Source: Mycolicibacter terrae
GTDB lineage: Bacteria; Actinomycetota; Actinomycetes; Mycobacteriales; Mycobacteriaceae
Reading direction: 5' to 3'
Assembly: GCF_010727125.1 (NCBI RefSeq)
Contig: NZ_AP022564.1
Location: 4,502,187 to 4,566,186 of the forward strand
DNA length: 64,000 nt
Shown: positions 18,901 to 28,805 of the stretch, piece after piece
Layout: each line of letters opens with the position of its first letter
How positions within the stretch are numbered: position 1 is the first letter of the stretch
Made by a program: the position numbers and the translations under genes
Notes under the pieces: model-generated
Told to the model about the DNA's origin: nothing
Seen by the model: the letters and a program-made list of their open reading frames with translations, nothing else
The model's database searches: none

Positions 18901-21900
18901 GCCGGTCAGGGCACGAATGACGGTAAGGCCGGCGCGGGCGGCGTCGGCGGTAACGGTGGCAACGGAGGCGCCGGTGCCGCGGGCTCGACCGGTGCCGACG
19001 GCACCGTCTCCCATGTCGATGGCACGGCTGGTGGTAACGGTGGCGCGGGCGGTAATGCCGGCAAGGCCGGTGCCGGTGGCGCCAATGGCGATGGCAGCGG
19101 TAAGGCCGCCGACGGCGCCGATGGAGTCGGCGGGGTCGGTGGCGCCGGCGGTCAGGGCGGCAAGGGCTTCCAGGGTGCCGACAGCACCACCGCCGGTGTG
19201 GCCGGCGGCAACGGCGGTTCTGGTGGCGCCGGTGGTAACGGCGGCCAGGGTGGCCTGAACGCCGACGGCACCACACGTGTCGCCGACGGTGTGGGCGGCA
19301 ACGGCGGGGCCGGCGGGGCCGGCGGTAAGGGCTACACCGGCCAGGACGGTGCGAACGCGGACCAGGGGACAGGTGTCGGTGCTGTCGGCGGCGCGGGCGA
19401 GTCGGGCACCAATGGTGGTAACGGTGGCGCCGGTGGCGCGGGCGGCTCGGGCTCTACGCAGGGCCAGCAGGGCGTCGGCGGTGTCGGTGGCGCTGGTGGC
19501 TCCGGTGGTGACGGTGGCCGCGGTGGCGATGGTGCCCAGGGCAACGCCACGCACGTCGACGGCTATGACGCCGGCGCCGGGGGTGCCGGTGGTAACGCCG
19601 GCAAGGGCGGTATCGGGGGTGCGGGCTTTAATGGCCCGGCCGGAAACGGCGGCGATGGCACCGCCGGTATCGGCGGTGCCGGTGGCACCGGTGGCACCGG
19701 GTACGCGGGCGCCGAAGGTTCCTTGGGTGTCGACGGCGGCCACGGCGGCAACGGTGGTACCGGCGGGGACGGCGGGAAGGGCGGCCTCGAGGTCGACAAC
19801 ACGCGTGCCGCTGACGGCGATGGTGGTGACGGTGGCGCCGGTGGCCACGGTGGCGAGGGCTACACCGGCAAGTCCGGTGTCAACGCCGGTGACAGCGGTG
19901 AAAGCGGCACTGCGGGTGGCTTGGGTGGTGCCGGCGGCACTGGTGGTACCGGCAACGTCGGTGGCGCCGGCGGTGCTGGCGGCAACGCTGGCAACGGTGG
20001 TGACGGTGGCGACGGTGTCACCGGCGCCGACGGAGATTTCGTCACCGGCAACGGCGACGGCCAGGCTGGCGGTTCCGGTGGATCTGGTGGATCCGGTGGT
20101 AACGGCGGCCAGGGCGGCGTCGGTGGCACGTCGACCGGCGGGGGCCCGAACGGCGCCACCGGTGTCGGTGGTGACGCCGGAAACGGCGGCGATGCGGGCA
20201 CGGCCGGTGACGGCGGCGACGGCGCGGGGGGTACGGCGGCCCAGGTCGACGGCGGCAACGGCGGCAACGGTGGCGAGGTCGGCTCGGCGGGTCAGGCCGG
20301 TACCGCGGGCACCGGTTCGATCGGCGGCAAGGCCGGCACCGACGGCGCGGAGATCACCGGCCCGGCCGGTAACGGTGGCGCCGGTGGCACCGGCTTCACC
20401 GGCGTCAATGCCGGTGGCGCCGGTGGCAACGGTGGTGCCGGCGGTGACGGCGGCAGCATCGGTAACGGTGGTGCCGGTGGTGACGGCGGTGACGGTGTGG
20501 CCGGCGACCGCGGCGATGACGGCGTCGGCGCCGGTGACTCGGGGACCGCGGGCCAGGCCGGTGGCGCCGGTGGTAACGGTGGTGCCGGCGGTAAGGGCGG
20601 TGCCCTCTCCGGTGACGGCGGTCAGGGTGGTGCCGGTGGCACCGGCGCCCGCGGCGGCGACGGCGGTAATGGTGTCGCCGGTGAAGACACCGTGCGTGGC
20701 GGCCCCGACAGCGATGGCCAGGACGGCGGCTCCGGTGGCGCGGGCGGCCATGGCGGTGCCGGCGGCAACGGCGGCGTCGGCGGTAGTGCCACCAACGGCA
20801 CCGCTGGTACGACCGGTGTGGGTGGCGATGCCGGTGACGGCGGTAACGGTGGCCAGGGTGCGGACGGCGGCGCGGGCGCACAGGGTCGCGTGAGCACCGC
20901 GCCGGTCTTCACCGCCGGTGGCGATGGTGGCACCGGTGGCTCCGGCGGCGCCGGTGGATCCGGCGGTGTCGGAGGTTCGGGCAGCGTCGGTGGTGCCGGT
21001 GGCGACGCCGGTAGCGGCGGCGACGCCGGTAATGGTGGCACCGGCGGCAAGGGCGCTGACGGCGCGCTCGACGCGTACGGAGCCGCCGGCGTCGGCGGTA
21101 ACGGTGGTGCCGGTGGTGCCGCCGGTCAGGGTGGCGCCGGTGGTGCCGGCGAAGGTGGACAGAACGGTGGTACCGGCGGTGCGGGCGCCAACGGTGGCCA
21201 GGGCGGTAACGGCGGCACCGGCGGCGACGGCACCAACGGTCACGTCGGCGCGGTCGGCGGTAACGGTGGCGCCGGCGGCGCGGCCGGTGCCGGTGGTGCT
21301 GCGGTCGATGGTGGCACGGCAGGTGTCGACGGCCACGGCGGCAATGGCGGCAATGGCGGTACCGGTGGGGAAGGCGACCACGGGGTCTACGGGGCCAATT
21401 CTGGGGCCAACGGGTCTGCCCCGACCGATGGCGGCCAGGGCCTCTCCGGTGGTGCCGGTGGTGCCGGTGGTGCCGGGGGTGCCGGCGTCAACGGCCAAAA
21501 CGGTGGGTCCGGTGGTGACGGCGGCAACGGTGGCCGTGGTGGTGACGGTGGCTTCGGTGGCCGCGGTCTTAACGGCGCCGACGGCGCTGATGGTGGTCTC
21601 GGCGGCACCGGTGGTGCAGCGGGCGAAGCCGGCAAGGGCGTCGATGGCGGTGTGGACGGCATCCACGGCACGGGTGGTCGCGGCGGCGACGGCGGCTACG
21701 GCGGCGGCTCAAGCGGTGCCGCCAGCGGGCAGAGCGGCGCCAACCCGACCGTCGGCCAAGACGGCGGTAACGGTGGTAACGGCGGCAAGGGCGGTGACGG
21801 CGGTGTCGGCATCGGCGGGCAGAACGGCGGCGCCGGCGGTGACGGTGGCCGGGGCGGTTTCGCCGGCAACGGCGGTAGGGGCGGCAACGGCACTGGTGGC

Positions 21901-24900
21901 ATCGACGGTGCTGCCGGCGGCAAGGCCGGAAACGGCGGTAATGGCGGCGACGCCGGCCGCGGTACCGATGGCGGGGCTAACGGCAACGGCGGCGTCGGCT
22001 ACGAAGGTGGCATCGGCGGTGCCGGCGGCAACGGTGGAGCTGGCACCGTTGCTAACCCCGACGGTGGCAGCGGCGGCGCCGGTGGTGCCGGGGGTACCGG
22101 GGGTGTCGGCGGCCTGAACGGCGACGGGACCACCCGTGCCGGCAGTGGTGTCGGCGGCAACGGCGGTGTCGGCGGCAGCGGCGGTGCCGGCTTCAGCGGC
22201 GGCACCGGAGCCACCGCAGGTAATGGTGGCGACGGCGGTGACGGTGGCGAGGCCGGCGAAGCCGGTGGCGCCGACGCTGTCGGCGGTATCGGCGGCAACG
22301 GCGGGGCCGGCGGTAAAGGCGGAGCCGGCACTGGCGTCATTGGCGGAGAGTTCGCCCAGAACGGTGGCACCGGTGGTAGCGGCGGCTCCGGTGGCGGTGG
22401 TGGCACCACCGGCACCGCAGGAAACGGCGGCAACGGTGGTGCCGGCGGCAAGGGCTACGCCATCGGCAAGGGTGCAGTCGCGGGCGTAGGTGGCGACGGT
22501 GGTGCCGGTGCGATGGCTGACAGCAGCGGCCCGGGCCACGGCGGCGGCGGTGGCGGTGGCGGCGGTGGTGCGCGCGTCGCGGGCACCAACGGCGGCGTGG
22601 CTACCGGCACGGCTGTCGGTGGGGCAGGCGGCGCCGGTGCTGCTGGCACCACGACCGGGGCGGGCGGTCACGGTGGCACCGGTGGTGGCGCACTTATCCA
22701 CGCCGACGGGTCGGGCAGCACCATCACCGATGGCACCGTCAACGGTGGCGACGGCGGCAGTGGTGGCCCCAACGGCGTCGTCGGCAACGACGGTGCCAGC
22801 AACTCGATGGTCGTCACCGCGGGTGGCTCGATCGAGAACACCACGGTGGAAAGCGGCCAAGACAGCGAAAACGCCCTCGGTGGCGGTGCTTCGCTGCTCA
22901 TCACCAACGGCGGCAGCGTCGCCAACAGCACGGTGACCGGCGGCAATGCCGGTGACGGCTTCGACGGCGGCGCGGCGGCCATCGCTGTTGACGGCACCGA
23001 CAGCAAGGTCATCAACGCCACGGTCACCGGCGGCAACGGCGGCGACGGTGGGGCTGGCGGCAGCGCCCACGTGAGCGCCACCGGCGGCGCCGTCATCGAC
23101 ACCGTCTCGGCGACCGGCGGCCACGGCAGCGACAGCGCCGCCGGTGGCGCGGCCACCATTACGGCCGACGGGACCGGTAGCACCGTCATGAACAGCGACG
23201 CCGTTGGCGGCAACGCCGGAACCGGCGACACCAGTGGCGGGACCGGCGGTGCGGGCGGCAATGCCGGCATCGAGGTGGCCAACGGCGCTTCGGTCAGCGG
23301 CGCCAGCGCCAGTGGTGGGACAGGTGGTGCGGGCACCGATGGTGGAGCTGGCGGCGCCGGAGGCGACGGCACCGTGCTGGCCACCGGCGATGGCAGCACG
23401 GTCACCGACTTCACCGCGCAGGGCGGGATCGGCGGCACAGGAACCAACAACGGCAGCGTCGCCGGCGCCGGCGGCGACGGTTTCGGTTACGCGAAGGGTG
23501 ACGGCAGCACGGTTTCGGGTAGCGGCAGCGGCGGCGTCGGCGGTCAGGCCACCGGCGGTGGAACCGGCGGCACCGGGGCTGACGGCGTGGTGCAGGCATC
23601 GGACGTCGGCTCCCGCGCCGATGGCGACGCGACGGGCGGCGCGGGCGGCAAGGGCCTGGACGGCGGCACCGGCGGTGCCGGTGGCGACGGCTGGGTGAAC
23701 GCCGGCGATGTTTCAGGCCCGGGTGTGGGCAGCATTGCCGAGGGGACCGCATTGGGGGGTGTCGGCGGTACCGGCACCGGCGTCGGCGGCACCGGTGGCG
23801 CCGGTTCATACGGTCAGATCGTCGGTTACCAGGGCGGCAAGGCCAGCGGCGACGCGTATGGCGGCGACGGTGGCGACGCCTCGGACGGCGGCACGGGCGG
23901 TGACGGCAACTACGGTGCTGTCCAGTCCGGTGGCAGCGGCAGCCTCGCCGAAGGCACCGCCACCGGCGGCGACGGTGGCCAGGCTCTGGAGGGCGGTGTC
24001 GGCGGTGACGGCGCGCGCGCCATTGTCGACGGCTGGGCCGGGGGCACCGCCAACGGCAGCGCCACCGGTGGTGACGGCGGGCAAGCCGGCAGCGGCGCCG
24101 ACGGCGGTACGGGTGGCAACGGTGGCGAGGCCCGGGTGTACGGCGAGTTCGGCCAGGCCGGTCACGGCACGGCGATCGGTGGTAACGGTGGGGCCGGCGG
24201 CGCTGACACCGGTGGTGCCGGTGGGGATGGCGGCAAGGGCGGCGTGGCCACGGTCCGCAACGCTGATGTCGGCAGCACCGCTACCGGTGGTGTCGGCGGC
24301 GAGGGCGGGGCCGGCATGGCAGGTAACGCAGGCGGTAACGGCGGCACGGGTGGTAGCGGCACCGTGACCACATCGAGTGGCAGCGTTGGCGGGGATGCCT
24401 CCGGTGGTGCCGGTGGGGCCGGTGGCGGCGCCACGGCCACCGAGGTGGGCGCCAACGGCGGTAAGGGTGCCGGCGCACTCATCACGGCCGACGCGACGAG
24501 CAGCGCTTACGGTGCCGCCACCGGCGGTGCCGGGGCGGCCGGCGACACGTTCGGCAGCACCGCGGGCAATGGCGGTGCGGCGGATATCACCGCGACTGAT
24601 GGCGCTGCGATCAATAACGCCATCGTGACTGGTGGTGCCGGCGGTGCGGGCACCGATGGTGGTGCCGGCGGCGCTGGCGGTGCTGCTACTGCCACGGCCG
24701 ATGGGCAGGACAGCACAGTGACCGGCACGGCAACCGGCGGTACCGGCGGGTCCGGCAGCAACGCCGGCACCGGCGGTGCCGGCGGTGAGGGTGTCGTCAA
24801 GGCCGTCAACGGCGGTACGGCTATCGGCACCGGCGACGGCGCCACCGGAGGTAACGGTGGTGCCGGTATCGACGGCGGCAACGGTGGCGTCGGCGGCATC

Positions 24901-27900
24901 GGCTCGGTCAATGCCAACGGCGGCAGCGCCACGGGTGATGCGACCGGCGGTCAGGGCGGCTCCGGCGACGGCGCGGGCAGCACCGGTGGCGCCGGTGGCG
25001 AAGCCTGGGTGCAGTCCAACTACAACCAGTTGGGCGGCGGGACCGCCATCGGCACCGGCATCGGTGGGGCCGGCGGTAACGCCTCCAACGGTGGTGACGG
25101 CGGGGCCGGCGGCACCGGGATCGTGTTGGCCAACAGCGGCGGTAAGGCCGAGGGCGTCGGCACTGGCGGTGCCGGCGGTGAGGCCACGGCAGCGGACGCC
25201 AGCGGCGGTAATGGCGGTATGGGCCAGGTCGTCGCTGGTGGAAATGCCACCAGCTCGGCCAGCGGTGAGGCTACTGGCGGTGACGGCGGCGCCGGCCACG
25301 GCGGTAACGGCGGCAACGGTGAACGCGCCTTTGTCCAGGCCGTTCGGGGGTCTGCCAGTGGTACGGCGACTGGCGGTAGTGGCGGCGACGGCGCGGCCAA
25401 TCATGCTGACGGGACCCGCGGTGGAAATGGCGGCAACGGTGGGTTCGCCAAGGTCGAGAGCATCGACAGCGGCTTGACCACCGGTAGTGCTACCGGCGGT
25501 GATGGCGGTGATGGTGGTGCCGGCGGCAGTGGTGCGGTCGGCGGCAAGGGTGGCCTCGGTGGTGACAGCCAGGTCGACAACGGCGCCACTGAGAGCTCCG
25601 CGACCGGTGGTGACGGAGGCACCGGCGGCGCAGGCGGTACCTACGTCGATAGCACTCACACCGGGGCTGGCGGCGCTGGCGGTGCCGGCGGTAAGGGCTT
25701 TGTCACCACCACCAACGGTGGCAGCACCGACGACGGCCACGCGGTCGGTGGTAACGGTGGCGCAGGCGGTGCTGGCGACAGTGCCGGTAATGCCGGCGGT
25801 GCGGGCGCTGCGGGTGCTACAGGCACCGTCACCGCCGATGGTGCGGGTAGTAGCGCTAGCGGTACCGCGACCGGCGGCAACGGCGGTAACGGTGGCAGCA
25901 ACGGCGGCACCGGCGGGGCCGGTGGTGTCGGCGAGGTCAGCGCTAAGGCCGGTGGCTCAGCCACGGGAACCGGTGATGGCGCGATCGGTGGCAACGGCGG
26001 GGCCGGCGTCGATGGTGGCCAGGGCGGTGCCGGAGGTATCGGTTCGGTGAATGCCAACGGCGGCAGTGCAACTGGCACTGCGACCGGTGGCGAAGGCGGC
26101 AAGGCCACTGGTGCGGACAGCACCGGTGGCGCCGGTGGCGACGGCTGGGTGCAGTCGAACTACAACAACCTCGGCGGCGGCAACGCCAGCGGCACCGGCA
26201 CCGGTGGTGCCGGTGGTGAGGCGGTCAACGGTGGCGACGGCGGCAAGGGCGGCATCGGAATTGTGCTGGCCAACAGTGGCGCCAAGGCCGACGGCACAGG
26301 CACTGGTGGTGCCGGTGGCGCCGCTGATACCGCAGGTGCTCTGGGTGGGGCCGGCGGCATGGGCCAGGTGGTTGCTGGTGGAAACCCGATCAGCGAAGCG
26401 ACTGGCGCCGCGACCGGCGGCAACGGGGGCGACGCTCACGGCGGCAACGGTGGTGCCGGTGGTACCGCGTATGTGCAGGCCGCCACGAGCGCCGGCGGAA
26501 CCGTGTCCGGGACCGCAACCGCCGGCAACGGTGGCGACGGCGGCACCGACGGCACGGACGGCACCGCCGGTGGCAACGGTGGTGCCGGCGGTGGCGCCAA
26601 GGTTGAGGGCTTGTTCGGCACCCACACCTCCAACGGCACCGCGCACGGCGGCGACGGCGGGAACGGTGGTGCCGGCGGCACCGGCGGTGCGGTCGGCGGT
26701 AACGGCGGCGCCGGTGGTGAGGGCAAGGTCGACAACGGCGCCACCGACAGCACGGCGACCGGTGGTGACGGTGGTGCCGGCGGCGAAGGCAGCACCGGCA
26801 CCGGTGCCGGTGGCGCCGGCGGTGCCGGTGGCAAGGCCTTGGTTACCACCGCCAACGGCGGCAGCGTCAGCGAAGGCGAAGCCACCGGCGGCGACGGCGG
26901 TGCCGGCGGCGATGGCGACGCGAGCGGCAACGCCGGCGGAGCCGGCGCAGCCGGTGGTGCGGCCACCGTCACCGCCAACGGTGCTGACGGTGACAGCAAG
27001 GTCATCAACAGCTCCGCGACCGGCGGTGACGGCGGCGACGGGGGCAGCCGCGGCGCCACCGGCGGTGCTGGTGGTGCCGGTAGCTTCGTCGTCACCAATG
27101 GCGCTGAAATCACCGGCACCCACGTCACCGGTGGTGACGGCGGTAGCGGCGAGGACGGCGGCAAGGGTGGTATCGGCGGTGAGGCTGTCGCCAACGCGAA
27201 TGGATCCGGCAGCACCATCACCGGCACCGCGAAGGGCGGAACCGGTGGGCTCGGCAACGCCGGTACCGGTGGCGCCGGCGGTGCGGGCTATCTGGTCGTC
27301 GACAACGCCGGCGGCACCATCGGCGGCAACGATCTCGAAGCGACCGCGATCGGCGGTGACGGTGGTGCCGGCAGCAACGGTGGCGCCGGCGGAAACGGCA
27401 GCTGGGGTGAGTTGGAGTCCCAAGGTGAGGGTGGGCTCTCGTACGGCACGGCCACCGGAGGTAGCGGCGGTGATGCCGACGGAACGGGGAGCAAGGGCGG
27501 CAACGGAGCAAGCGGCATCATCATCAGCGGCAGCCAATATGCCGGTTACGCGGGCGGGACCGCGCACGGCACGGTCGCCGGCGGTGACGGCGGTGACGCC
27601 AGTTCTGGTGGGCTCGGCGGCAACGGCGGCAAGGCCAGCATCATCGCCGGGGGCGACGGTGCCGAGGCCAGCGGATCGGCCACCGGTGTCACAGGTGGCG
27701 CGGGCATCAACGGCGGCAAGGGCGGCAGCGTCGTCTCCAACCAGTCGACGCAGATCACCGCGCTGGGTGACGGGGCCCAAGCCACCGGCAACACGGTGGC
27801 CGGCGGTACCGGCGGCATCGGTACCGACGGCGGCCAGGGTGGCGCAGCCGGTTACGTCCACGTCGGTGCGACCGGGCCGGGCGGACCGGGCAACCCCGAA

Positions 27901-28068
27901 AGTGCCGGCACCTACACCAGCGGTGTGCTCCAGGCCGGCAACGGCGGCAATGCCACCGGCACCGGCAACACCGGCGGTACCGGCCAGTCCCACGAGAAGA
28001 TCACCCGCAATGGGGACACCACTGATGGGTTCAACTGGACTGGCACCAACGGCGCTGACAAGCCGTAA
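15985..28068 (+). CDS. PGRS gene 3: 4027-residue secreted glycine-rich protein
   Basis: A single intact frame of 12,084 bp starts at a GTG with AAGGGGA 7 nt upstream. The signal peptide (GRRSSRVIGAGTAVGAFLAF, cleavage VHA/D) and the N-terminal domain (to NWLMPFG, about residue 131) match PGRS genes 1 and 2. The pre-hinge PGRS region is enormous (about 2050 residues) and is built of cassettes marked by GGL-x-ADGTRAA words, e.g. near 17575, 18066, 18235, 18745, 19252 and 19780. Ten glycines (residues 2186-2195) form the hinge. The distal part has GSTITDGTVNGG-like repeats and a 1140-bp in-frame tandem duplication. The C-terminus shares TQITALG and GYVHVGA with PGRS gene 1 and ends TGTNGADKP. 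A hairpin terminator follows. An uninterrupted frame of this length in such repetitive DNA implies selection on coding. Confidence 0.92.
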   Translation: MPRRHRSGSKGRRSSRVIGAGTAVGAFLAFGMSPLGAPAVHADFDDVLVDLLGPGLTDAFADLGVNLGDQDAWQVVFDPVSWTAFFDGLGEPSTWDAMLADLNLNGIGSADFDLPGSAAFSWNEINWLMPFGDGTDGTATNPDGGAGGWIFGNGGAGWDADGTGASNDGGHGGQGGLFGGDGGAGGDGFDGGDGGAGGAAGLFAWFSHGGAGGNGGDAVTAGGDGGAGGIGGDAAQWGLFSTAGAGGHGGDGVVGAAGLAGSFLAGDGNGGNGGTGAAGGNGGQGGKGSVFFGAGGKGGAAGSGGAGGAGGEGADGADGTAGSIDGTSGGNGGQGGNGGVAGQAGASGAGGWFAANGTAGAAGTQGVGGLGGNGGTGGAGADGANGSDGTAADPDGTAGQAGGHGGDAGQAGAGGQGAGGQADSGTAGAAGRGGNGGTGGQGYNAATDATAAAGTAGGDGGAGGDAGLGGLHADGTTHASAGAAGVGGNGGDGKDGAAGAAGTSPETKGGVGPDGTAGGTGGAGGNGGQGGLEADGARAAQGDGGNGGAGGKGGAGYDAQAAGAGAGVSGGNGGAGGDGGVGGTGSTAGAHGAGGVGGKGGSGTDGADGGAGSQGDAANPDGGAGGHGGNGGNAGVGGAGGSSGNGVFANSGASGSAGKGGNGGVGGAGWDAASDIDATAGTAGGNGGVGGDAGVGGVQADGSRAASGTAGVGGNGGDGKDGADGDNGTQHNPDGEAGQAGGAGGNGGLGGLNADNTRATTGDGGDGGAGGKGGHGYEGLDGASSGAAGEHGGNGGAGGAGGVGGTGTNAGAHGAGGIGGNGGSGGDGAVGENGIDGTASRVDGTAGQAGGAGGNAGKGGVGGANGDGTTAAGGLDGSAGVGGKGGAGGKGFDGVDGTASRIDGGNGGAGGAGGDGGLGGLETDGNRAAQGDGGDGGAGGRGGHGQTGAAGVGAGVSGANGGAGGNGGVGGVAGQGTNDGKAGAGGVGGNGGNGGAGAAGSTGADGTVSHVDGTAGGNGGAGGNAGKAGAGGANGDGSGKAADGADGVGGVGGAGGQGGKGFQGADSTTAGVAGGNGGSGGAGGNGGQGGLNADGTTRVADGVGGNGGAGGAGGKGYTGQDGANADQGTGVGAVGGAGESGTNGGNGGAGGAGGSGSTQGQQGVGGVGGAGGSGGDGGRGGDGAQGNATHVDGYDAGAGGAGGNAGKGGIGGAGFNGPAGNGGDGTAGIGGAGGTGGTGYAGAEGSLGVDGGHGGNGGTGGDGGKGGLEVDNTRAADGDGGDGGAGGHGGEGYTGKSGVNAGDSGESGTAGGLGGAGGTGGTGNVGGAGGAGGNAGNGGDGGDGVTGADGDFVTGNGDGQAGGSGGSGGSGGNGGQGGVGGTSTGGGPNGATGVGGDAGNGGDAGTAGDGGDGAGGTAAQVDGGNGGNGGEVGSAGQAGTAGTGSIGGKAGTDGAEITGPAGNGGAGGTGFTGVNAGGAGGNGGAGGDGGSIGNGGAGGDGGDGVAGDRGDDGVGAGDSGTAGQAGGAGGNGGAGGKGGALSGDGGQGGAGGTGARGGDGGNGVAGEDTVRGGPDSDGQDGGSGGAGGHGGAGGNGGVGGSATNGTAGTTGVGGDAGDGGNGGQGADGGAGAQGRVSTAPVFTAGGDGGTGGSGGAGGSGGVGGSGSVGGAGGDAGSGGDAGNGGTGGKGADGALDAYGAAGVGGNGGAGGAAGQGGAGGAGEGGQNGGTGGAGANGGQGGNGGTGGDGTNGHVGAVGGNGGAGGAAGAGGAAVDGGTAGVDGHGGNGGNGGTGGEGDHGVYGANSGANGSAPTDGGQGLSGGAGGAGGAGGAGVNGQNGGSGGDGGNGGRGGDGGFGGRGLNGADGADGGLGGTGGAAGEAGKGVDGGVDGIHGTGGRGGDGGYGGGSSGAASGQSGANPTVGQDGGNGGNGGKGGDGGVGIGGQNGGAGGDGGRGGFAGNGGRGGNGTGGIDGAAGGKAGNGGNGGDAGRGTDGGANGNGGVGYEGGIGGAGGNGGAGTVANPDGGSGGAGGAGGTGGVGGLNGDGTTRAGSGVGGNGGVGGSGGAGFSGGTGATAGNGGDGGDGGEAGEAGGADAVGGIGGNGGAGGKGGAGTGVIGGEFAQNGGTGGSGGSGGGGGTTGTAGNGGNGGAGGKGYAIGKGAVAGVGGDGGAGAMADSSGPGHGGGGGGGGGGARVAGTNGGVATGTAVGGAGGAGAAGTTTGAGGHGGTGGGALIHADGSGSTITDGTVNGGDGGSGGPNGVVGNDGASNSMVVTAGGSIENTTVESGQDSENALGGGASLLITNGGSVANSTVTGGNAGDGFDGGAAAIAVDGTDSKVINATVTGGNGGDGGAGGSAHVSATGGAVIDTVSATGGHGSDSAAGGAATITADGTGSTVMNSDAVGGNAGTGDTSGGTGGAGGNAGIEVANGASVSGASASGGTGGAGTDGGAGGAGGDGTVLATGDGSTVTDFTAQGGIGGTGTNNGSVAGAGGDGFGYAKGDGSTVSGSGSGGVGGQATGGGTGGTGADGVVQASDVGSRADGDATGGAGGKGLDGGTGGAGGDGWVNAGDVSGPGVGSIAEGTALGGVGGTGTGVGGTGGAGSYGQIVGYQGGKASGDAYGGDGGDASDGGTGGDGNYGAVQSGGSGSLAEGTATGGDGGQALEGGVGGDGARAIVDGWAGGTANGSATGGDGGQAGSGADGGTGGNGGEARVYGEFGQAGHGTAIGGNGGAGGADTGGAGGDGGKGGVATVRNADVGSTATGGVGGEGGAGMAGNAGGNGGTGGSGTVTTSSGSVGGDASGGAGGAGGGATATEVGANGGKGAGALITADATSSAYGAATGGAGAAGDTFGSTAGNGGAADITATDGAAINNAIVTGGAGGAGTDGGAGGAGGAATATADGQDSTVTGTATGGTGGSGSNAGTGGAGGEGVVKAVNGGTAIGTGDGATGGNGGAGIDGGNGGVGGIGSVNANGGSATGDATGGQGGSGDGAGSTGGAGGEAWVQSNYNQLGGGTAIGTGIGGAGGNASNGGDGGAGGTGIVLANSGGKAEGVGTGGAGGEATAADASGGNGGMGQVVAGGNATSSASGEATGGDGGAGHGGNGGNGERAFVQAVRGSASGTATGGSGGDGAANHADGTRGGNGGNGGFAKVESIDSGLTTGSATGGDGGDGGAGGSGAVGGKGGLGGDSQVDNGATESSATGGDGGTGGAGGTYVDSTHTGAGGAGGAGGKGFVTTTNGGSTDDGHAVGGNGGAGGAGDSAGNAGGAGAAGATGTVTADGAGSSASGTATGGNGGNGGSNGGTGGAGGVGEVSAKAGGSATGTGDGAIGGNGGAGVDGGQGGAGGIGSVNANGGSATGTATGGEGGKATGADSTGGAGGDGWVQSNYNNLGGGNASGTGTGGAGGEAVNGGDGGKGGIGIVLANSGAKADGTGTGGAGGAADTAGALGGAGGMGQVVAGGNPISEATGAATGGNGGDAHGGNGGAGGTAYVQAATSAGGTVSGTATAGNGGDGGTDGTDGTAGGNGGAGGGAKVEGLFGTHTSNGTAHGGDGGNGGAGGTGGAVGGNGGAGGEGKVDNGATDSTATGGDGGAGGEGSTGTGAGGAGGAGGKALVTTANGGSVSEGEATGGDGGAGGDGDASGNAGGAGAAGGAATVTANGADGDSKVINSSATGGDGGDGGSRGATGGAGGAGSFVVTNGAEITGTHVTGGDGGSGEDGGKGGIGGEAVANANGSGSTITGTAKGGTGGLGNAGTGGAGGAGYLVVDNAGGTIGGNDLEATAIGGDGGAGSNGGAGGNGSWGELESQGEGGLSYGTATGGSGGDADGTGSKGGNGASGIIISGSQYAGYAGGTAHGTVAGGDGGDASSGGLGGNGGKASIIAGGDGAEASGSATGVTGGAGINGGKGGSVVSNQSTQITALGDGAQATGNTVAGGTGGIGTDGGQGGAAGYVHVGATGPGGPGNPESAGTYTSGVLQAGNGGNATGTGNTGGTGQSHEKITRNGDTTDGFNWTGTNGADKP
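24661..26940 (+). repeat. Tandem in-frame duplication, 1140-bp period, inside PGRS gene 3
   Basis: Copy 1 (about 24661-25800) and copy 2 (about 25801-26940) align with a constant 1140-bp offset. For example, WVQSNYN is encoded at about 25009 and 26149, and IVLANSG and GMGQVVAGGN recur at the same offset. The period is exactly 380 codons. The copies have diverged at many codons, so the event is not very recent. Confidence 0.85.
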
Positions 28069-28087
28069 GCTCACCCCCCAACAACCG

Positions 28088-28117
28088 CCGCGGCCCGGTC
28101 TTTCGACCGGGCCGCGG
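28088..28117 (+). terminator. Hairpin terminator after PGRS gene 3
   Basis: CCGCGGCCCGGTC pairs perfectly over 13 bp with GACCGGGCCGCGG around TTTC, 19 bp after the stop codon. The downstream sequence has no T-run. Confidence 0.75.
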
Positions 28118-28805
28118 TGGCGTTCTGGGTCGGCGCTCGCAGCGTCCGGTGACGCGGTGTCACTGGCGCTATCCGATCCGAGCACACCTACATGGTCGAC
28201 CCGAGGTGCAGAAGTGGCAGAACGTGCGGGCGGGCCAACGATGCTGCCTTGGCCTGACTGGGCGTCGGCAACTGAGCTCAGCGCTAGCTGCCGACACCTC
28301 CGCAAATGCGGACCGTCAACTGCCTGGCAGAGAACGAGACGAGCGGCCCCGTGCGCCGCGTGCTGTGCGAGCCGCTGCATGTTGAGACCGCCGAGCCGGA
28401 GGATCCCGGGCGGCAGTAAATTCGTCAACCCTCTGACGGACCGCCGCCGACACCTCTATCGGTGTCCTTGGGAAGCCGTCACTGCCGGGGCTTTTCGTCT
28501 GCGACAAGAGAGTCCAACCAACCGGTCGGGAACAGCCCATCAGCAAAGAAACTGCCACAGCTATATAGCTTGCGGCAACCAATTATCAGGTTCTTGATAT
28601 GACGTCTTTGCTGCTCGAGCCGAAAAATTACCCAGCAAACCTTCCTGCATGACAGGGGGTTGACCGGCGCAATTGCGGGCCGCTGCGGATCGAAATAAAA
28701 ATTCGGATAAGTCTTCTTCTTCTAAAAATCTCCTGCTACCTTAAGCTGCACTGAGTCTCTTACGGTCTCGTCAACTGAGCCGCCGTCGCCTCATAGGGAG
28801 AAATC
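28118..28805. other. Intergenic gap before PGRS gene 4
   Basis: About 690 bp has no supported gene. The right third (28590-28740) is AT-rich. A GGGTTGACC box at about 28657-28665 resembles the -35 region of the other PGRS promoters, but no TAnnnT box lies at the expected spacing, so I do not call a promoter. Confidence 0.4.
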
